Under the pieces are notes generated by a model, which ran no database searches, was not told the origin of the DNA, and worked only from the letters and a program-made list of their open reading frames with translations. From NCBI RefSeq assembly GCF_017306585.1, contig NZ_JAFKIC010000107.1, positions 52,938 through 116,937 of the forward strand: a DNA stretch of 64,000 nt, in the 5' to 3' direction. The position numbers and the translations under genes were made by a program. Shown here in pieces: positions 16,563 through 24,811 of this stretch (position 1 is its first letter; each line of letters starts with the position of its first letter). Origin of the DNA: Mesorhizobium sp. (GTDB lineage: Bacteria > Pseudomonadota > Alphaproteobacteria > Rhizobiales > Rhizobiaceae).

Positions 16563-17192
16563 TCAGGCCGCCGACAGCACGATTTCTTCCGCCGTCGCGT
16601 GGATCGATATCGTCATGCCGGCCTCGCGGGCAAGCAGCAGCGTGTAGTAGGGCTGCACCGAATGCGCGTCGATCGGTTCCTCCGGCTTGTGGCCGGAATG
16701 CAGTTCGAGGAATTTCGGCGGCACGCGCAGCATCGGGCCGGCCGCCGAAAGCGAAAAGCGCGGCTCGGTTTCGAGGTTTTCGAGGGTGACGACCAGCTTG
16801 CCGCCGCGCGGGATGGCGGCATTGGCGACCAGGATCAGGTTGAGCAGCAGCTTGACTTTGTTCTTGGGCAGCAGAGCGCGCGGCCCGTTCCATGTCAGTT
16901 CCGGCTTCTCGTTCTTGAGGAAGGCGATGGCAACCGCTTCCGCGTCGCCGGTGTCGATCAGCATGCCGGCGGAGCCGGCGGCGCCAAAGGCGATGCGGGC
17001 GAACTGCAGGCGGGCCGAGGCATTCTTGGCGCTCTGGCGGATGAGCCGCATGGCGTCTTCGTCGGCGCCGCCCTCGTCGAGCAGTTCGAGCCCGTTGTTG
17101 ATCGCGCCGACCGGCGAGATGATGTCATGGCAGACGCGGCTGCACAGGAGTGCAGCCAGGTCAGGGGCGGAAAGGGTGAACAGATCGGCCAT
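16563..17192 (-). CDS. chpT: Histidine phosphotransferase ChpT
   Basis: The phosphorelay hub that takes phosphate from CckA and passes it to CtrA and CpdR. The 209-residue protein has the dimerisation/phospho-accepting helix LLCSRVCHDIISPVGAINNG with H22 as the expected phosphorylated histidine, and a degenerate HATPase-like C-terminal domain (KVKLLLNLILVANAAIP, then GGKLVVTLE) lacking a proper ATP-binding G-box, as in known ChpT. I use the ATG at 17192; another is in frame six codons upstream. Clustering with ctrA and sciP supports the name. The 243 bp after its stop hold only a short hairpin (16495-16512) without a T-run. Confidence 0.9.
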   Translation of the reverse strand: MADLFTLSAPDLAALLCSRVCHDIISPVGAINNGLELLDEGGADEDAMRLIRQSAKNASARLQFARIAFGAAGSAGMLIDTGDAEAVAIAFLKNEKPELTWNGPRALLPKNKVKLLLNLILVANAAIPRGGKLVVTLENLETEPRFSLSAAGPMLRVPPKFLELHSGHKPEEPIDAHSVQPYYTLLLAREAGMTISIHATAEEIVLSAA

Positions 17193-17533
17193 CGGTGAAA
17201 ATCCCTGCAAATTCCACTAGTCGTGACCGGGCGACCTGGTATCGCGCCGCCCGCACGAATCACGCTCCAACCCGAGGCTTTCTGAATACACAGCACTCGT
17301 ACGTACAGCAACAAACCCAAAATTGTCGTCGGGGCAAATGGTGTGTTCGCGCAGGCTCGAGGCACCGCGCGATCCCCAAAGCCAGCCTTCGAACCGCCAT
17401 CTTCCTGTGCGAGTTAATGGTTGAAAAAGAATTACGGCATAGTTTGCCCCTAACAGTCATCCTTAACGGCCGCCTAAAGAGCCGTACGGATGCGAGGCGT
17501 CGGCGAAAATGCTCCCTGACGGAGATTGGAAGC
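17193..17533. other. Divergent chpT/eipA intergenic region
   Basis: 341 bp with no supported gene; the open frame that crosses it is only the upstream extension of eipA. A CtrA-like site, TTAA-N7-CTAA (one mismatch), lies at 17463-17477, 57 bp before eipA. An imperfect reverse half-box resembling TTAACCAT lies near 17415. No other structure was seen. Confidence 0.5.
17463..17477. promoter_or_regulatory. Candidate CtrA box upstream of eipA
   Basis: TTAA, seven bases, then CTAA: one mismatch to the CtrA consensus, 57 bp before the eipA ATG. In Brucella, eipA is reported to be CtrA-controlled, which gives this weak match more weight than sequence alone would. Confidence 0.45.
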
Positions 17534-18115
17534 ATGTTTTCCCGATACTACGACCGGAGCTTTCTCCGTGTCCTCTCACTGGCGGTCACGCTCCTGGGCG
17601 TTCTCGTCTTCTCGACCTCAGCCCTGCGAGCCCAGGAGTACACCGCTCAGGAAATCATTGATTCCGGCCACAAGTTTTTCGGGGCGACGTCGGGCGGCCT
17701 GGCCACGGTGGTCGAGAAGATTTTCGCCTCCTACGGCCTGCCAAACGGCTATCTACTTGGCGAGGAAGGGTCCGGCGCGCTGATCGGCGGCCTGACCTAC
17801 GGCGAAGGCACGCTCTACACCAAGAATGCCGGCGACCACAAAGTGTTCTGGCAGGGCCCGTCGCTGGGCTGGGATTTCGGCGGCGAAGGCTCGCGGGTGA
17901 TGATGCTGGTTTACAACCTCGACGATGTCGGCAACCTCTACAACCGTTATGGCGGCGTCGCCGGTTCGGCCTATGTGGTGGCGGGGGTCGGCTTCAATGT
18001 GCTGAAGAACAACAATGTGCTGCTGGTGCCGATCCGCACCGGTGTCGGCGCGCGGCTCGGCGTCAACCTCGGCTATCTCAAGCTTACCGAGCGAGCGACC
18101 TGGAACCCGTTCTGA
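17534..18115 (+). CDS. eipA: EipA-like envelope integrity protein (DUF1134)
   Basis: A 193-residue exported protein; the ATG at 17534 gives a clean signal peptide (about residues 1-33, ending LRAQ before EYTAQEI). The mature part has the DUF1134 hallmarks: GLPNGYLLGEEGSGA, a glycine-rich beta-strand core with GPSLGWDFGGEGSRV, and VGARLGVNLGYLKLT near the end. In Brucella abortus the DUF1134 protein EipA is a small periplasmic beta-barrel needed for resistance to envelope stress and for virulence. Its position next to the CtrA relay matches that link. A GC-rich fold-back follows the gene. Confidence 0.87.
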   Translation: MFSRYYDRSFLRVLSLAVTLLGVLVFSTSALRAQEYTAQEIIDSGHKFFGATSGGLATVVEKIFASYGLPNGYLLGEEGSGALIGGLTYGEGTLYTKNAGDHKVFWQGPSLGWDFGGEGSRVMMLVYNLDDVGNLYNRYGGVAGSAYVVAGVGFNVLKNNNVLLVPIRTGVGARLGVNLGYLKLTERATWNPF

Positions 18116-18164
18116 GCCTCTTTGTTGCAACCACAACGTGATTTGTAGGTCCATGACCCCCTAT

Positions 18165-18192
18165 GCGCCGCGGCAGGCCCTTGCCGCGGCGC
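18165..18192 (+). terminator. GC-rich hairpin after eipA
   Basis: Perfect 11-bp arms, GCGCCGCGGCA and TGCCGCGGCGC, separated by 6 nt, begin 50 bp after the eipA stop. There is no proper T-run, so it is a weak intrinsic terminator at best, or an mRNA 3' end stabiliser. Confidence 0.5.
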
Positions 18193-18256
18193 CGGATTTC
18201 CGCCATCCCAATGTGGTACGGTCCGGTTCAAGTGGCCGTCGATAGCGGGTAGTCCT

Positions 18257-19438
18257 TTGGTTCAGTCGGTTCTGTTCTTTGCCCTAGGCTTTCTCTGTGC
18301 CGGCTTTCTGGCGCTCATCATCGCGCCGGCGGTCTGGCGGCGGGCCGTCGCATTGACGCGGCGGCGCATCGAAGCCTCGATCCCGCTGACGCAGTCCGAG
18401 ATTCAGGCCGACAAGGACCGGGTGCGGGCCGAATATGCCATGTCGACGCGCCGCCTGGAGATGAACGTCAAGGCGCTGCGCGAGAAGGCGGCCGAACAAC
18501 TCGTCGAGATCAATCGCGGCCGCGAAGCGCTGAAGGGGCTGGCTGTCGAGCGCACCGACAAGAACCAGGCGCTCGCGGATCTCGGCGCCAAGAACGAGGC
18601 ATTGCGGCAGCGCGAAGAGGAACTGCATCAGCTTTCCGACCGGCTCAAGGAAACCGAACGCAAGCTGGAAAAGCGGGCGCTCGAACTGGAGAAGCTGGAG
18701 CACATGTATGACGATGCCAGTTTTGCCTCCAGCAGCCGCCAGATCGAACTCGTGGCGCGCGAGTCCGAATTGCAGAAGCTCGCCAGCGATATCGCGCTGC
18801 TGCGCGGACAGCGCAAGGAGGCGGATCGGCGTCAGCAGGAAATCGCGGCCGAAAGCAAGGCCGCCCGCGAAGCGCTGAAGGCCGAGAAGAAACGGGGGGC
18901 TGAACTCGACAAGAAGGTCGAGCGGCTGCTGGCGACGCTCGCCGACCGCGAAGACAAGCTCGATCGCCGCGAAAAGGAACTGGTGCGGCTGCGTGAAAAA
19001 GCCAAGGCCGAGGACGGCGGCCCGGCCCTGCGGCTCGTCGGCAAATCCAATCAAGCACGGCCGGATGAGCCGGCGCCGAATGGGGAGGGAAGGCATCCCG
19101 ATGCCGCCGGCCGCGATGACGTCGACCGGGCGATCGCCAAGCTCGAGAGCGATCGCGAACGGTTGGAGACGCGGCTGACGGCGCTGGCGCGCGAGAACAA
19201 GCGGCTGAAGGCCGATCTCGGCGCGATGGCCCCGTCGGGCCCGATGAATGGCGGCGCCGCGCTGCGTGAACAGATGAACGAACTGGCTGCCGAGGTCGTG
19301 CACCTCACGGCCAAGCTCGAAGGGCCGGATTCCCCGATCGCCAAGGCGCTGGCCGCGCCCCAGGACAACCGGCCCGACAGCGGCGACCGCAGCCTCGCCG
19401 ACCGCGTGCGCGACCTGCAGAAGGCCGCCGCGAACTGA
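18257..19438 (+). CDS. Membrane-anchored coiled-coil protein of unknown function
   Basis: A 393-residue protein starting at a TTG codon. One N-terminal transmembrane helix (about residues 4-27) is followed by basic residues (WRRAVALTRRRIE), which puts the rest in the cytoplasm. Residues 45-255 are very rich in E, K, R and A with heptad spacing, a long coiled coil. A disordered linker and a shorter coiled coil (about 290-355) follow. I recognise no catalytic domain. The layout recalls division or envelope scaffolds such as EzrA-like or RmuC-like proteins, but no homology is claimed. It follows eipA in the same direction after a hairpin. Confidence 0.8.
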   Translation: MVQSVLFFALGFLCAGFLALIIAPAVWRRAVALTRRRIEASIPLTQSEIQADKDRVRAEYAMSTRRLEMNVKALREKAAEQLVEINRGREALKGLAVERTDKNQALADLGAKNEALRQREEELHQLSDRLKETERKLEKRALELEKLEHMYDDASFASSSRQIELVARESELQKLASDIALLRGQRKEADRRQQEIAAESKAAREALKAEKKRGAELDKKVERLLATLADREDKLDRREKELVRLREKAKAEDGGPALRLVGKSNQARPDEPAPNGEGRHPDAAGRDDVDRAIAKLESDRERLETRLTALARENKRLKADLGAMAPSGPMNGGAALREQMNELAAEVVHLTAKLEGPDSPIAKALAAPQDNRPDSGDRSLADRVRDLQKAAAN

Positions 19439-19458
19439 GGCATTTCCCGATGCGCCCC

Positions 19459-20253
19459 TCAGCGCGAAAAATGATGCAGCGCAATGGCTGACGCGGCCGC
19501 CACGTTCAGGCTGTCGAAACCTGGCGACATGGCGATGCGCACCGTTTGCAGCGTGGCGAGCAGGCTTTCGGGCAGTCCTTCACCCTCGGTGCCGAGATAG
19601 AGCGCAAGGCGTTCGCCGCGCCGGGCGTCGCGTATGTCGGTCCGGCCGCGCGGCGATAGCGCGAACTGGTCATAGCCTCGGCGGCCGAGTTCCGCCGTGA
19701 AGCCTGGCGTGTCGGTGAAGGATGCGAAAGGAACCTTGAGCGCCGCGCCTACCGAAACGCGGATTGCCTTGCGGTAGAGCGGGTCGCAACAGGTTGAACC
19801 CATCAGCACCGCGTCGGCGCCGAAGGCTGCGGCGTTGCGGAAGATCGCGCCCATATTGTCGTGGTTGGCGATGCCGACGAGCACGACGAGGAGGGCGCGT
19901 GCGGGCAAGGTTTCGAGCAAGGCCTCCGCCGGCTGCGGCGCCTGCTTGCGGCCGATGGCCAGAATGCCGCGATGCATGTGGAAACCGGCGATGGTGTCCA
20001 TCACCGCGCCGCTGACGACATAGACCGGCAGGTCGGCGGGTGCCTTGCGCAATATGTCGTTCAGGCCAGCGAGCCGGTTCTCCAGAACCAGAACGGATTC
20101 CGCGCCGAAGCGCGCGGAAGACAAAAGCAGGTCGAGCACCACCTTGCCCTCGGCGACGAAGCGGCCTTGCCGGCCGGCGAGATCGCGTTCGCGAATGTCG
20201 AGATAGGCAGCCACGCGAGGATCGCGTGGATCGTCGATGCGCGTTGGCTCCAT
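19459..20253 (-). CDS. TrmH/SpoU family RNA 2'-O-methyltransferase
   Basis: A SAM-dependent RNA ribose methylase of the knotted SPOUT class, 264 residues. The three motifs are present: motif 1 in IANHDNMGAIFRNAAAFGAD (the N-x-G-x-x-x-R core), motif 2 in LYLGTEGEGLPESLL, and motif 3 in GFDSLNVAAASAIALH. The N-terminal 90 or so residues look like the substrate-binding domain of 23S rRNA methylases. Whether the target is rRNA or tRNA cannot be told. It stands alone between the coiled-coil gene and the ArsR gene. Confidence 0.87.
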   Translation of the reverse strand: MEPTRIDDPRDPRVAAYLDIRERDLAGRQGRFVAEGKVVLDLLLSSARFGAESVLVLENRLAGLNDILRKAPADLPVYVVSGAVMDTIAGFHMHRGILAIGRKQAPQPAEALLETLPARALLVVLVGIANHDNMGAIFRNAAAFGADAVLMGSTCCDPLYRKAIRVSVGAALKVPFASFTDTPGFTAELGRRGYDQFALSPRGRTDIRDARRGERLALYLGTEGEGLPESLLATLQTVRIAMSPGFDSLNVAAASAIALHHFSR

Positions 20254-20348
20254 GGTCTCCGCTCAATGATCAAAGCCTGGTTCGTGTTGCGGACACGAGC
20301 CAGGCTCCGGAAATCGTCGGTGAGGTAAGCGGCAGCGAAGCGGCCCGG

Positions 20349-20717
20349 TCAAGTGCCGGCGCGGCGCAATCTCTGTGCCATCTGCGACAGGTCTTCCTTG
20401 CCGTCGCCGAAGATACCATCCAGCATGACGAGCAGTTCGCGTACCGCGTCGGATTTGCAGGAGTAGTAGATCATCTGCCGGTCGCGGCGGGTCTCAACCA
20501 GGTCGAGCGCGCGCAGCTTGGCCAGGTGCTGGGAAAGGGCGGACTGGCTCAGCATCACCTTTTCGGCGATGGCGCCGACCGACATTTCACCGTCGATCAG
20601 ATAGCTCATGATCAATAGCCGTTTCTCGTTGCCCATGAGCATGAGAAATTCGGCCGCCGATTCGGCGTTGGCGATTAGCTTTGTCGAGACCATGAATGCC
20701 CCATGCTGTTTGCTCAT
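20349..20717 (-). CDS. ArsR-family repressor, NolR-like
   Basis: A 122-residue winged-helix repressor. The HTH reads EFLMLMGNEKRLLIMSYLIDGEMSVGAIAEKVMLSQSALSQHLAKLR, followed by the wing TRRDRQMIYY. This order closely resembles rhizobial NolR, which represses nodulation, conjugation and other genes (SQSALSQHLSKLR and RRDAQTIYY there, from memory). The metal-binding cysteines of true ArsR/SmtB sensors are missing. The start could be 20717 or eight codons later at 20693. It lies downstream of the hugZ-like gene in the same direction. Similarity does not make it the functional NolR. Confidence 0.83.
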   Translation of the reverse strand: MSKQHGAFMVSTKLIANAESAAEFLMLMGNEKRLLIMSYLIDGEMSVGAIAEKVMLSQSALSQHLAKLRALDLVETRRDRQMIYYSCKSDAVRELLVMLDGIFGDGKEDLSQMAQRLRRAGT

Positions 20718-20848
20718 CGAGGCGCCATGGGGGCAATGGAGCCTGAATCCATAAACTCACTTGTGAAAGGCGGCTGACGAGTCAGCACCACCGCCAAAGC
20801 CTAGATCATTTCTTCCAAATCTCAAGCGTTGCTTTTGATCAAATGCGA

Positions 20849-21634
20849 TTAAGTATCGCCTTGTGCCTGCGCGGCGGTCCGTCCATTGCGGGCCATATCG
20901 ACCAGAACGGGCCGTAATTCCCTTGCGTTTACCAGGGGTTGCGGGAAGAAAACCCGGCAAACATCGTCGCCGCGGGATAAATCCATGCCATCGGCGTCAA
21001 AACCGGCGATGGTCCAGCCTTCGCCGGAGGCCCCGGCAAAATGATGTGCATAAACGTCGATCGCGTCGAGATGGTCCGCGTTCATGTGCTCGAGCGCGGA
21101 TTGTTCGCTTGCTCCAAGCTCCTCGACGACGGAGCCTGTGGTGACGAGATCGGTCCGGTCGAGCAGATAGGCCTTGCCGAAGCCGCCATTGAGGCTGGCG
21201 CGCGCCGGTTCGAGGCGGAAGATCGAGAAATCGCCGAGGGCTGAATAGAGTTTTGCCTTGGGATTGCGGTTGAGATAACGGCGCTCGGCCCGGGCGTGGT
21301 CGCCCGATCCGCGTTCGAGGCGCGTCGCCTGGCAGACAAGGCTCAGGCGCGGGTGCGCCAGCGGGTCGCCCTTGCCGGGCTCGCCGAGCAGCAGCGAACA
21401 GCGCGGATCGGCAAGCAAGGCTGGCGTGTGCGCCGAAAGCATCGACACCAGGATAAGCGGCACGCCATCGATGTCGGTGGCTACGCCCACCCGGCTCGCC
21501 AGCGGCATGCCGGTTTGCGGCTCCAGCACTGCCAGCGCGCCGTAACGGGCACTGCGCAGAAGCGTTTTCGCCAACTGCACCGCCTCGGCATCGGTCTCGC
21601 GGATCACGTCCTTCCTGCGGTCTTCCACGGACAT
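20849..21634 (-). CDS. HugZ-like heme utilisation / FMN-binding split-barrel protein
   Basis: A 261-residue protein of the pyridoxamine-phosphate-oxidase-like family. The N-terminal split barrel (about residues 10-170) includes LASRVGVATDIDGVPLILVS, SLLLGEPGKGDPL and the arginine-rich RAERRYLNRNP. The C-terminal DUF2470-type domain contains HMNADHLDAIDVYAHHFAG, a histidine-rich stretch typical of HugZ proteins, which degrade or bind heme. It begins 7 bp after the upstream SDR gene stop, so the two are co-transcribed. Heme oxygenase activity is inferred from family; some relatives only bind flavin. Confidence 0.8.
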   Translation of the reverse strand: MSVEDRRKDVIRETDAEAVQLAKTLLRSARYGALAVLEPQTGMPLASRVGVATDIDGVPLILVSMLSAHTPALLADPRCSLLLGEPGKGDPLAHPRLSLVCQATRLERGSGDHARAERRYLNRNPKAKLYSALGDFSIFRLEPARASLNGGFGKAYLLDRTDLVTTGSVVEELGASEQSALEHMNADHLDAIDVYAHHFAGASGEGWTIAGFDADGMDLSRGDDVCRVFFPQPLVNARELRPVLVDMARNGRTAAQAQGDT

Positions 21635-21641
21635 GCCTCGC

Positions 21642-22403
21642 CTATTTCGGCGCCATGCGGATGGCGCCGTCGAGGCGGATGGTCTCGCCGTTCAGCATCT
21701 GGTTCTCGACGATGTGCAGGGCGAGCGCGGCATATTCGGACGGCTCGCCGAGCCGGGACGGGAAGGGCACCGCCGCGCCGAGCGAATCCTGCACCTCCTG
21801 CGGCATGCCGGCCATCATCGGCGTCTTGAAGATGCCGGGCGCGATGGTGCAGACCCGGATGCCGGAGCGGGCGAGATCGCGCGCCACCGGCAGCGTCATG
21901 CCGACCACGCCGCCCTTGGAGGCGGAATAGGCGGCCTGGCCCATCTGGCCGTCATAGGCGGCGACGGAGGCGGTGTTGACGATCACGCCACGTTCGCCGC
22001 CCTGCAGCGCCTCGAGTTTGGCGGCGCGGTCGGCGACGAGGCGGATCATGTTGAAGGTGCCGATCAGATTGACCTCGATCACCTTGCGGTACTGGTCGAG
22101 CGGATGGGGACCGTCCTTGCCGACGGTCTTCACGCCGATGGCGATGCCGGCGCAATTGACCAGGATGCGCGGCTCGCCAAGTTTTGCCGCGGCCTCGGCG
22201 ATGGCGGCGGCGCCGCTATCGGCGCTGGCGACGTCGCATTGGACGGCCATGCCGCCGATCTCGCCGGCGACCTTGGCAGCGCGGTCGATGCCGACATCGA
22301 GAATGGCGACGCGGGCGCCCTTCGCGGCAAGCGCACGCGCCGTCGCCTCGCCAAGGCCGGAGCCTCCTCCGGTCACGATCGCGATCTGGCCGTTCGGATT
22401 CAT
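21642..22403 (-). CDS. Short-chain dehydrogenase, type-2 3-hydroxyacyl-CoA dehydrogenase-like
   Basis: A 253-residue SDR. The NAD motif is TGGGSGLG (residues 11-18), the acidic residue after beta-2 in ILDVG favours NAD, the structural motif is NCAG, and the catalytic Ser and Tyr-x-x-x-Lys are in [21 protein letters not shown]. The insertion between the NCAG and catalytic blocks, and the ending [14 protein letters not shown], resemble the HSD10 group, which oxidises short-chain 3-hydroxyacyl-CoA. It is directly upstream of the hugZ-like gene in one operon, an odd pairing. Confidence 0.85.
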   Translation of the reverse strand: MNPNGQIAIVTGGGSGLGEATARALAAKGARVAILDVGIDRAAKVAGEIGGMAVQCDVASADSGAAAIAEAAAKLGEPRILVNCAGIAIGVKTVGKDGPHPLDQYRKVIEVNLIGTFNMIRLVADRAAKLEALQGGERGVIVNTASVAAYDGQMGQAAYSASKGGVVGMTLPVARDLARSGIRVCTIAPGIFKTPMMAGMPQEVQDSLGAAVPFPSRLGEPSEYAALALHIVENQMLNGETIRLDGAIRMAPK

Positions 22404-22477
22404 GGCGTCATCCCTTCCTGCGAGAACGAGCTTTCCTGTGAGGACTGATCAGGCCCCGTTCGACCAACAAGGTCAAG

Positions 22478-23002
22478 CTAGGCGTGCTCTGCGATCCTGG
22501 CTTGGCTGGCGTGGCCGACCTCGCCGGTGAGCCTCGCAACCGCTCCCGGGATGATCTCATGCGACAGCAAGCGGTCGAGATCGACGGGGCGCGGCATCGA
22601 GATCTGGCCGCGCGGGATGCGCTTGAAGCCGAGCGGCCCGTAATAGGGCTCGTCGCCGACCAGCATGACGGCCGGTGCACCGGCCTTGGCGGCGGCTTCG
22701 AGCGCGATCGCCACCAGGCGGCGGCCGATGCCGAGATTCTTGAAAGCGGGGCGCACCGCAAGCGGCCCAAGCATCAGGGCGCGGCCGGCGCCGGCCGCTA
22801 TGCGGGTCATGCGCACCGAGGCGATGACGACGTCGCCGTCGACCGCGACGAAGGACAGCGCGCGCTCGTGGCCGCCGGCCTCGCGGATCTTGTAGGCGGC
22901 CAGCACGAAACGGCCGGGGCCGAAGGCCTCGTCGTTGATGGCTTCGATTTCAGGGTCATGCGCCGGAGTTTCCGGCAGGTATTTCACGTCGGCAAGGCTC
23001 AT
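22478..23002 (-). CDS. GNAT family N-acetyltransferase
   Basis: A 174-residue acetyltransferase. Acetyl-CoA-binding motif A is recognisable as LGPLAVRPAFKNLGIGRRLVAIAL, with the Q/R-x-x-G-x-G/A pattern in KNLGIGRR. The preceding strand is DGDVVIASVRMTRI, and VMLVGDEPYYGPLGFKRI is the YjhQ/YhbS-like C-terminal part. The substrate is unknown. It lies in the same direction as the downstream SDR/hugZ pair, separated by 75 bp. Confidence 0.85.
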   Translation of the reverse strand: MSLADVKYLPETPAHDPEIEAINDEAFGPGRFVLAAYKIREAGGHERALSFVAVDGDVVIASVRMTRIAAGAGRALMLGPLAVRPAFKNLGIGRRLVAIALEAAAKAGAPAVMLVGDEPYYGPLGFKRIPRGQISMPRPVDLDRLLSHEIIPGAVARLTGEVGHASQARIAEHA

Positions 23003-23267
23003 GGTCTTTGCGTTCCGGTAAGGAGAAAGGTTTGCTGCAAACGGCAGCGTTCGCCAGTCAGCGCTTCATCAAGCGCGGGCGCCCTTTCGTCGTCGGTCGA
23101 ACCGGATCAAGGCAAAGTCGAACATGCGGATTGTCCGCTAGCATCAATTTTGCGCCTCTGCAATCGACGCATTGGCTGGCCCATCCGATTGACGATCTGT
23201 TCAGCCTGGGCGATTTCCGTCTTGCCGCATTGCGTCCTACATCTGGGGAAACGCGAAAGGACTTCCC
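23003..23267. other. Divergent intergenic region, GNAT and GST genes
   Basis: 265 bp that must hold both divergent promoters. AAAGGA just before the GST start is a good ribosome site. No repeats or RNA genes were seen. Confidence 0.5.
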
Positions 23268-24260
23268 ATGGGATTACTGGTCGACGGCAAATGGCAGGAC
23301 CGCTGGTATGACACCAAGGAGAGCGGCGGCAAGTTCGTGCGGGCACAATCGCAGTGGCGCGACTGGATCACCCGTGACGGCAAGCCGGCCGAGGGCCGCG
23401 GGCGCGGCTTCAAGGCCGAACCGGGCCGCTATCACCTCTATGTCTCGCTTGCCTGTCCCTGGGCGCACAGGACATTGATCTTCCGGGCGCTGAAAAAGCT
23501 CGAGGGCATCATCTCGGTGTCGGTCGTCCACCACTTCATGGGCGCCAATGGCTGGGCGTTCTTGGCGCAGGACGGCGCCACCGGCGATACGCTCTACAGC
23601 CTCGACTTCCTGCACCAGATCTATACCCGGGCCGATCCTGCCTATTCCGGCCGGGTGACGGTGCCGGTGCTCTGGGACAAGCAGGAGCAAACCATCGTCT
23701 CCAACGAATCCTCCGAAATCATTCGGATGCTGAATTCCGCCTTCGACGAATGGGGCGATGCCAACGTCGATTTCTATCCGGAAGCGTCGCGCGGCGAGAT
23801 CGACGCGATCAACGCGCTGGTCTATCCCGCGATCAACAATGGCGTCTACCGCGCCGGCTTCGCCACTACGCAGGCCGCCTACGAGGAAGCGTTCGGCGAG
23901 TTGTTCTCCGCGCTCGACACGCTGGAGGAGCGGCTGTCGAAGCAACGCTATCTCGTTGGCGATCGCATCACCGAAGCCGACTGGCGGCTGTTCACGACGC
24001 TGGTGCGTTTCGACCCGGTCTATGTCGGGCACTTCAAATGCAACCTGCGCCGCATCGCCGACTATCCGAACCTGTCGAACTATCTGCGCGACCTCTACCA
24101 GGTGCCCGGTGTCGCAGGCACCGTGAACCTGCACCACATCAAGGCGCACTACTACGGTAGCCACGACACGATCAACCCGACGCGGATCGTGCCGGTCGGG
24201 CCGGAACTGGACTATGGCGAGCCGCATGATCGGGGGCGGTTCAGCACGCCGGTGGCCTGA
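23268..24260 (+). CDS. Xi-class glutathione S-transferase (glutathionyl-hydroquinone reductase)
   Basis: A 330-residue enzyme of the YqjG/PcpF group, much longer than ordinary GSTs because of the N-terminal extension beginning GLLVDGKWQDRWYDT. The catalytic cysteine is in SLACPWAHRT near residue 65. The substrate-pocket part VPVLWDKQEQTIVSNESSEIIRMLN and the conserved C-terminal helix with ITEADWRLFTTLVRFDPVY are all present. Such enzymes reduce glutathionyl-hydroquinones and help detoxify quinones. It is monocistronic. Confidence 0.92.
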   Translation: MGLLVDGKWQDRWYDTKESGGKFVRAQSQWRDWITRDGKPAEGRGRGFKAEPGRYHLYVSLACPWAHRTLIFRALKKLEGIISVSVVHHFMGANGWAFLAQDGATGDTLYSLDFLHQIYTRADPAYSGRVTVPVLWDKQEQTIVSNESSEIIRMLNSAFDEWGDANVDFYPEASRGEIDAINALVYPAINNGVYRAGFATTQAAYEEAFGELFSALDTLEERLSKQRYLVGDRITEADWRLFTTLVRFDPVYVGHFKCNLRRIADYPNLSNYLRDLYQVPGVAGTVNLHHIKAHYYGSHDTINPTRIVPVGPELDYGEPHDRGRFSTPVA

Positions 24261-24758
24261 CTACCAATAGGCTGAAGCAACCTCATTCCCAAAAACCTCA
24301 GCGATCCGCCGCAGCGTCGCCGGCGTCGTGCCTTCCGGCAAGCGGTCGAGCGGGAAGAAGCCGGCCTCGGCGATCTCGTGGTCTGGCAGTTTCGGCGCCG
24401 TCTGGCCGAAATGCTCGATCAGATAGAGGCCGACATGGTCGCGGCGGCTGGAGCGGCGGTTGAAATGCATCGACTTCAGGACAGGCGGGGCGGTGAGCCT
24501 GATGTTGCCTTCCTCTGCCAGCTCGCGCTCCAGCGCCTCGGCCAGCGTCTCGCCGACCTCGACGCCGCCGCCGGGAAGCTGCCAGCCGGGCACATAGGTG
24601 TGGCGGATGAGGAAGACAGAATTGGACGCCTTGTCGTGGACGAGGCCGCGCACGCCCAATGTCATCGGCCGCCGCAGCACGAAATAGAGGTGGAACAGAC
24701 GGGCCCTCAAGCCCGGCCATCCGGTCTGGCGGAAAGCGGCTTCCGGATCGGTCGTCAT
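24261..24758 (-). CDS. Nudix hydrolase
   Basis: A 165-residue Nudix-fold pyrophosphohydrolase. The Nudix box is complete: GGGVEVGETLAEALERELAEEGNI matches G-x5-E-x7-R-E-U-x-E-E-x-G-U, with the metal-binding glutamates in RELAEE. A hydrophobic N-terminal stretch (FHLYFVLRRPMTLGVRGLV) precedes it. Substrate specificity cannot be predicted; NDP-sugars or ADP-ribose are typical for this size. The ATG at 24758 is preferred over a TTG nine bases upstream. It is divergent from the phosphoesterase gene with only 53 bp between the starts. Confidence 0.88.
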   Translation of the reverse strand: MTTDPEAAFRQTGWPGLRARLFHLYFVLRRPMTLGVRGLVHDKASNSVFLIRHTYVPGWQLPGGGVEVGETLAEALERELAEEGNIRLTAPPVLKSMHFNRRSSRRDHVGLYLIEHFGQTAPKLPDHEIAEAGFFPLDRLPEGTTPATLRRIAEVFGNEVASAYW

Positions 24759-24811
24759 CAATAGCAAAACCGTGGGTGGAAAGGCGCGCGCCTGTCGCCT
24801 ATGAAAGGTGC

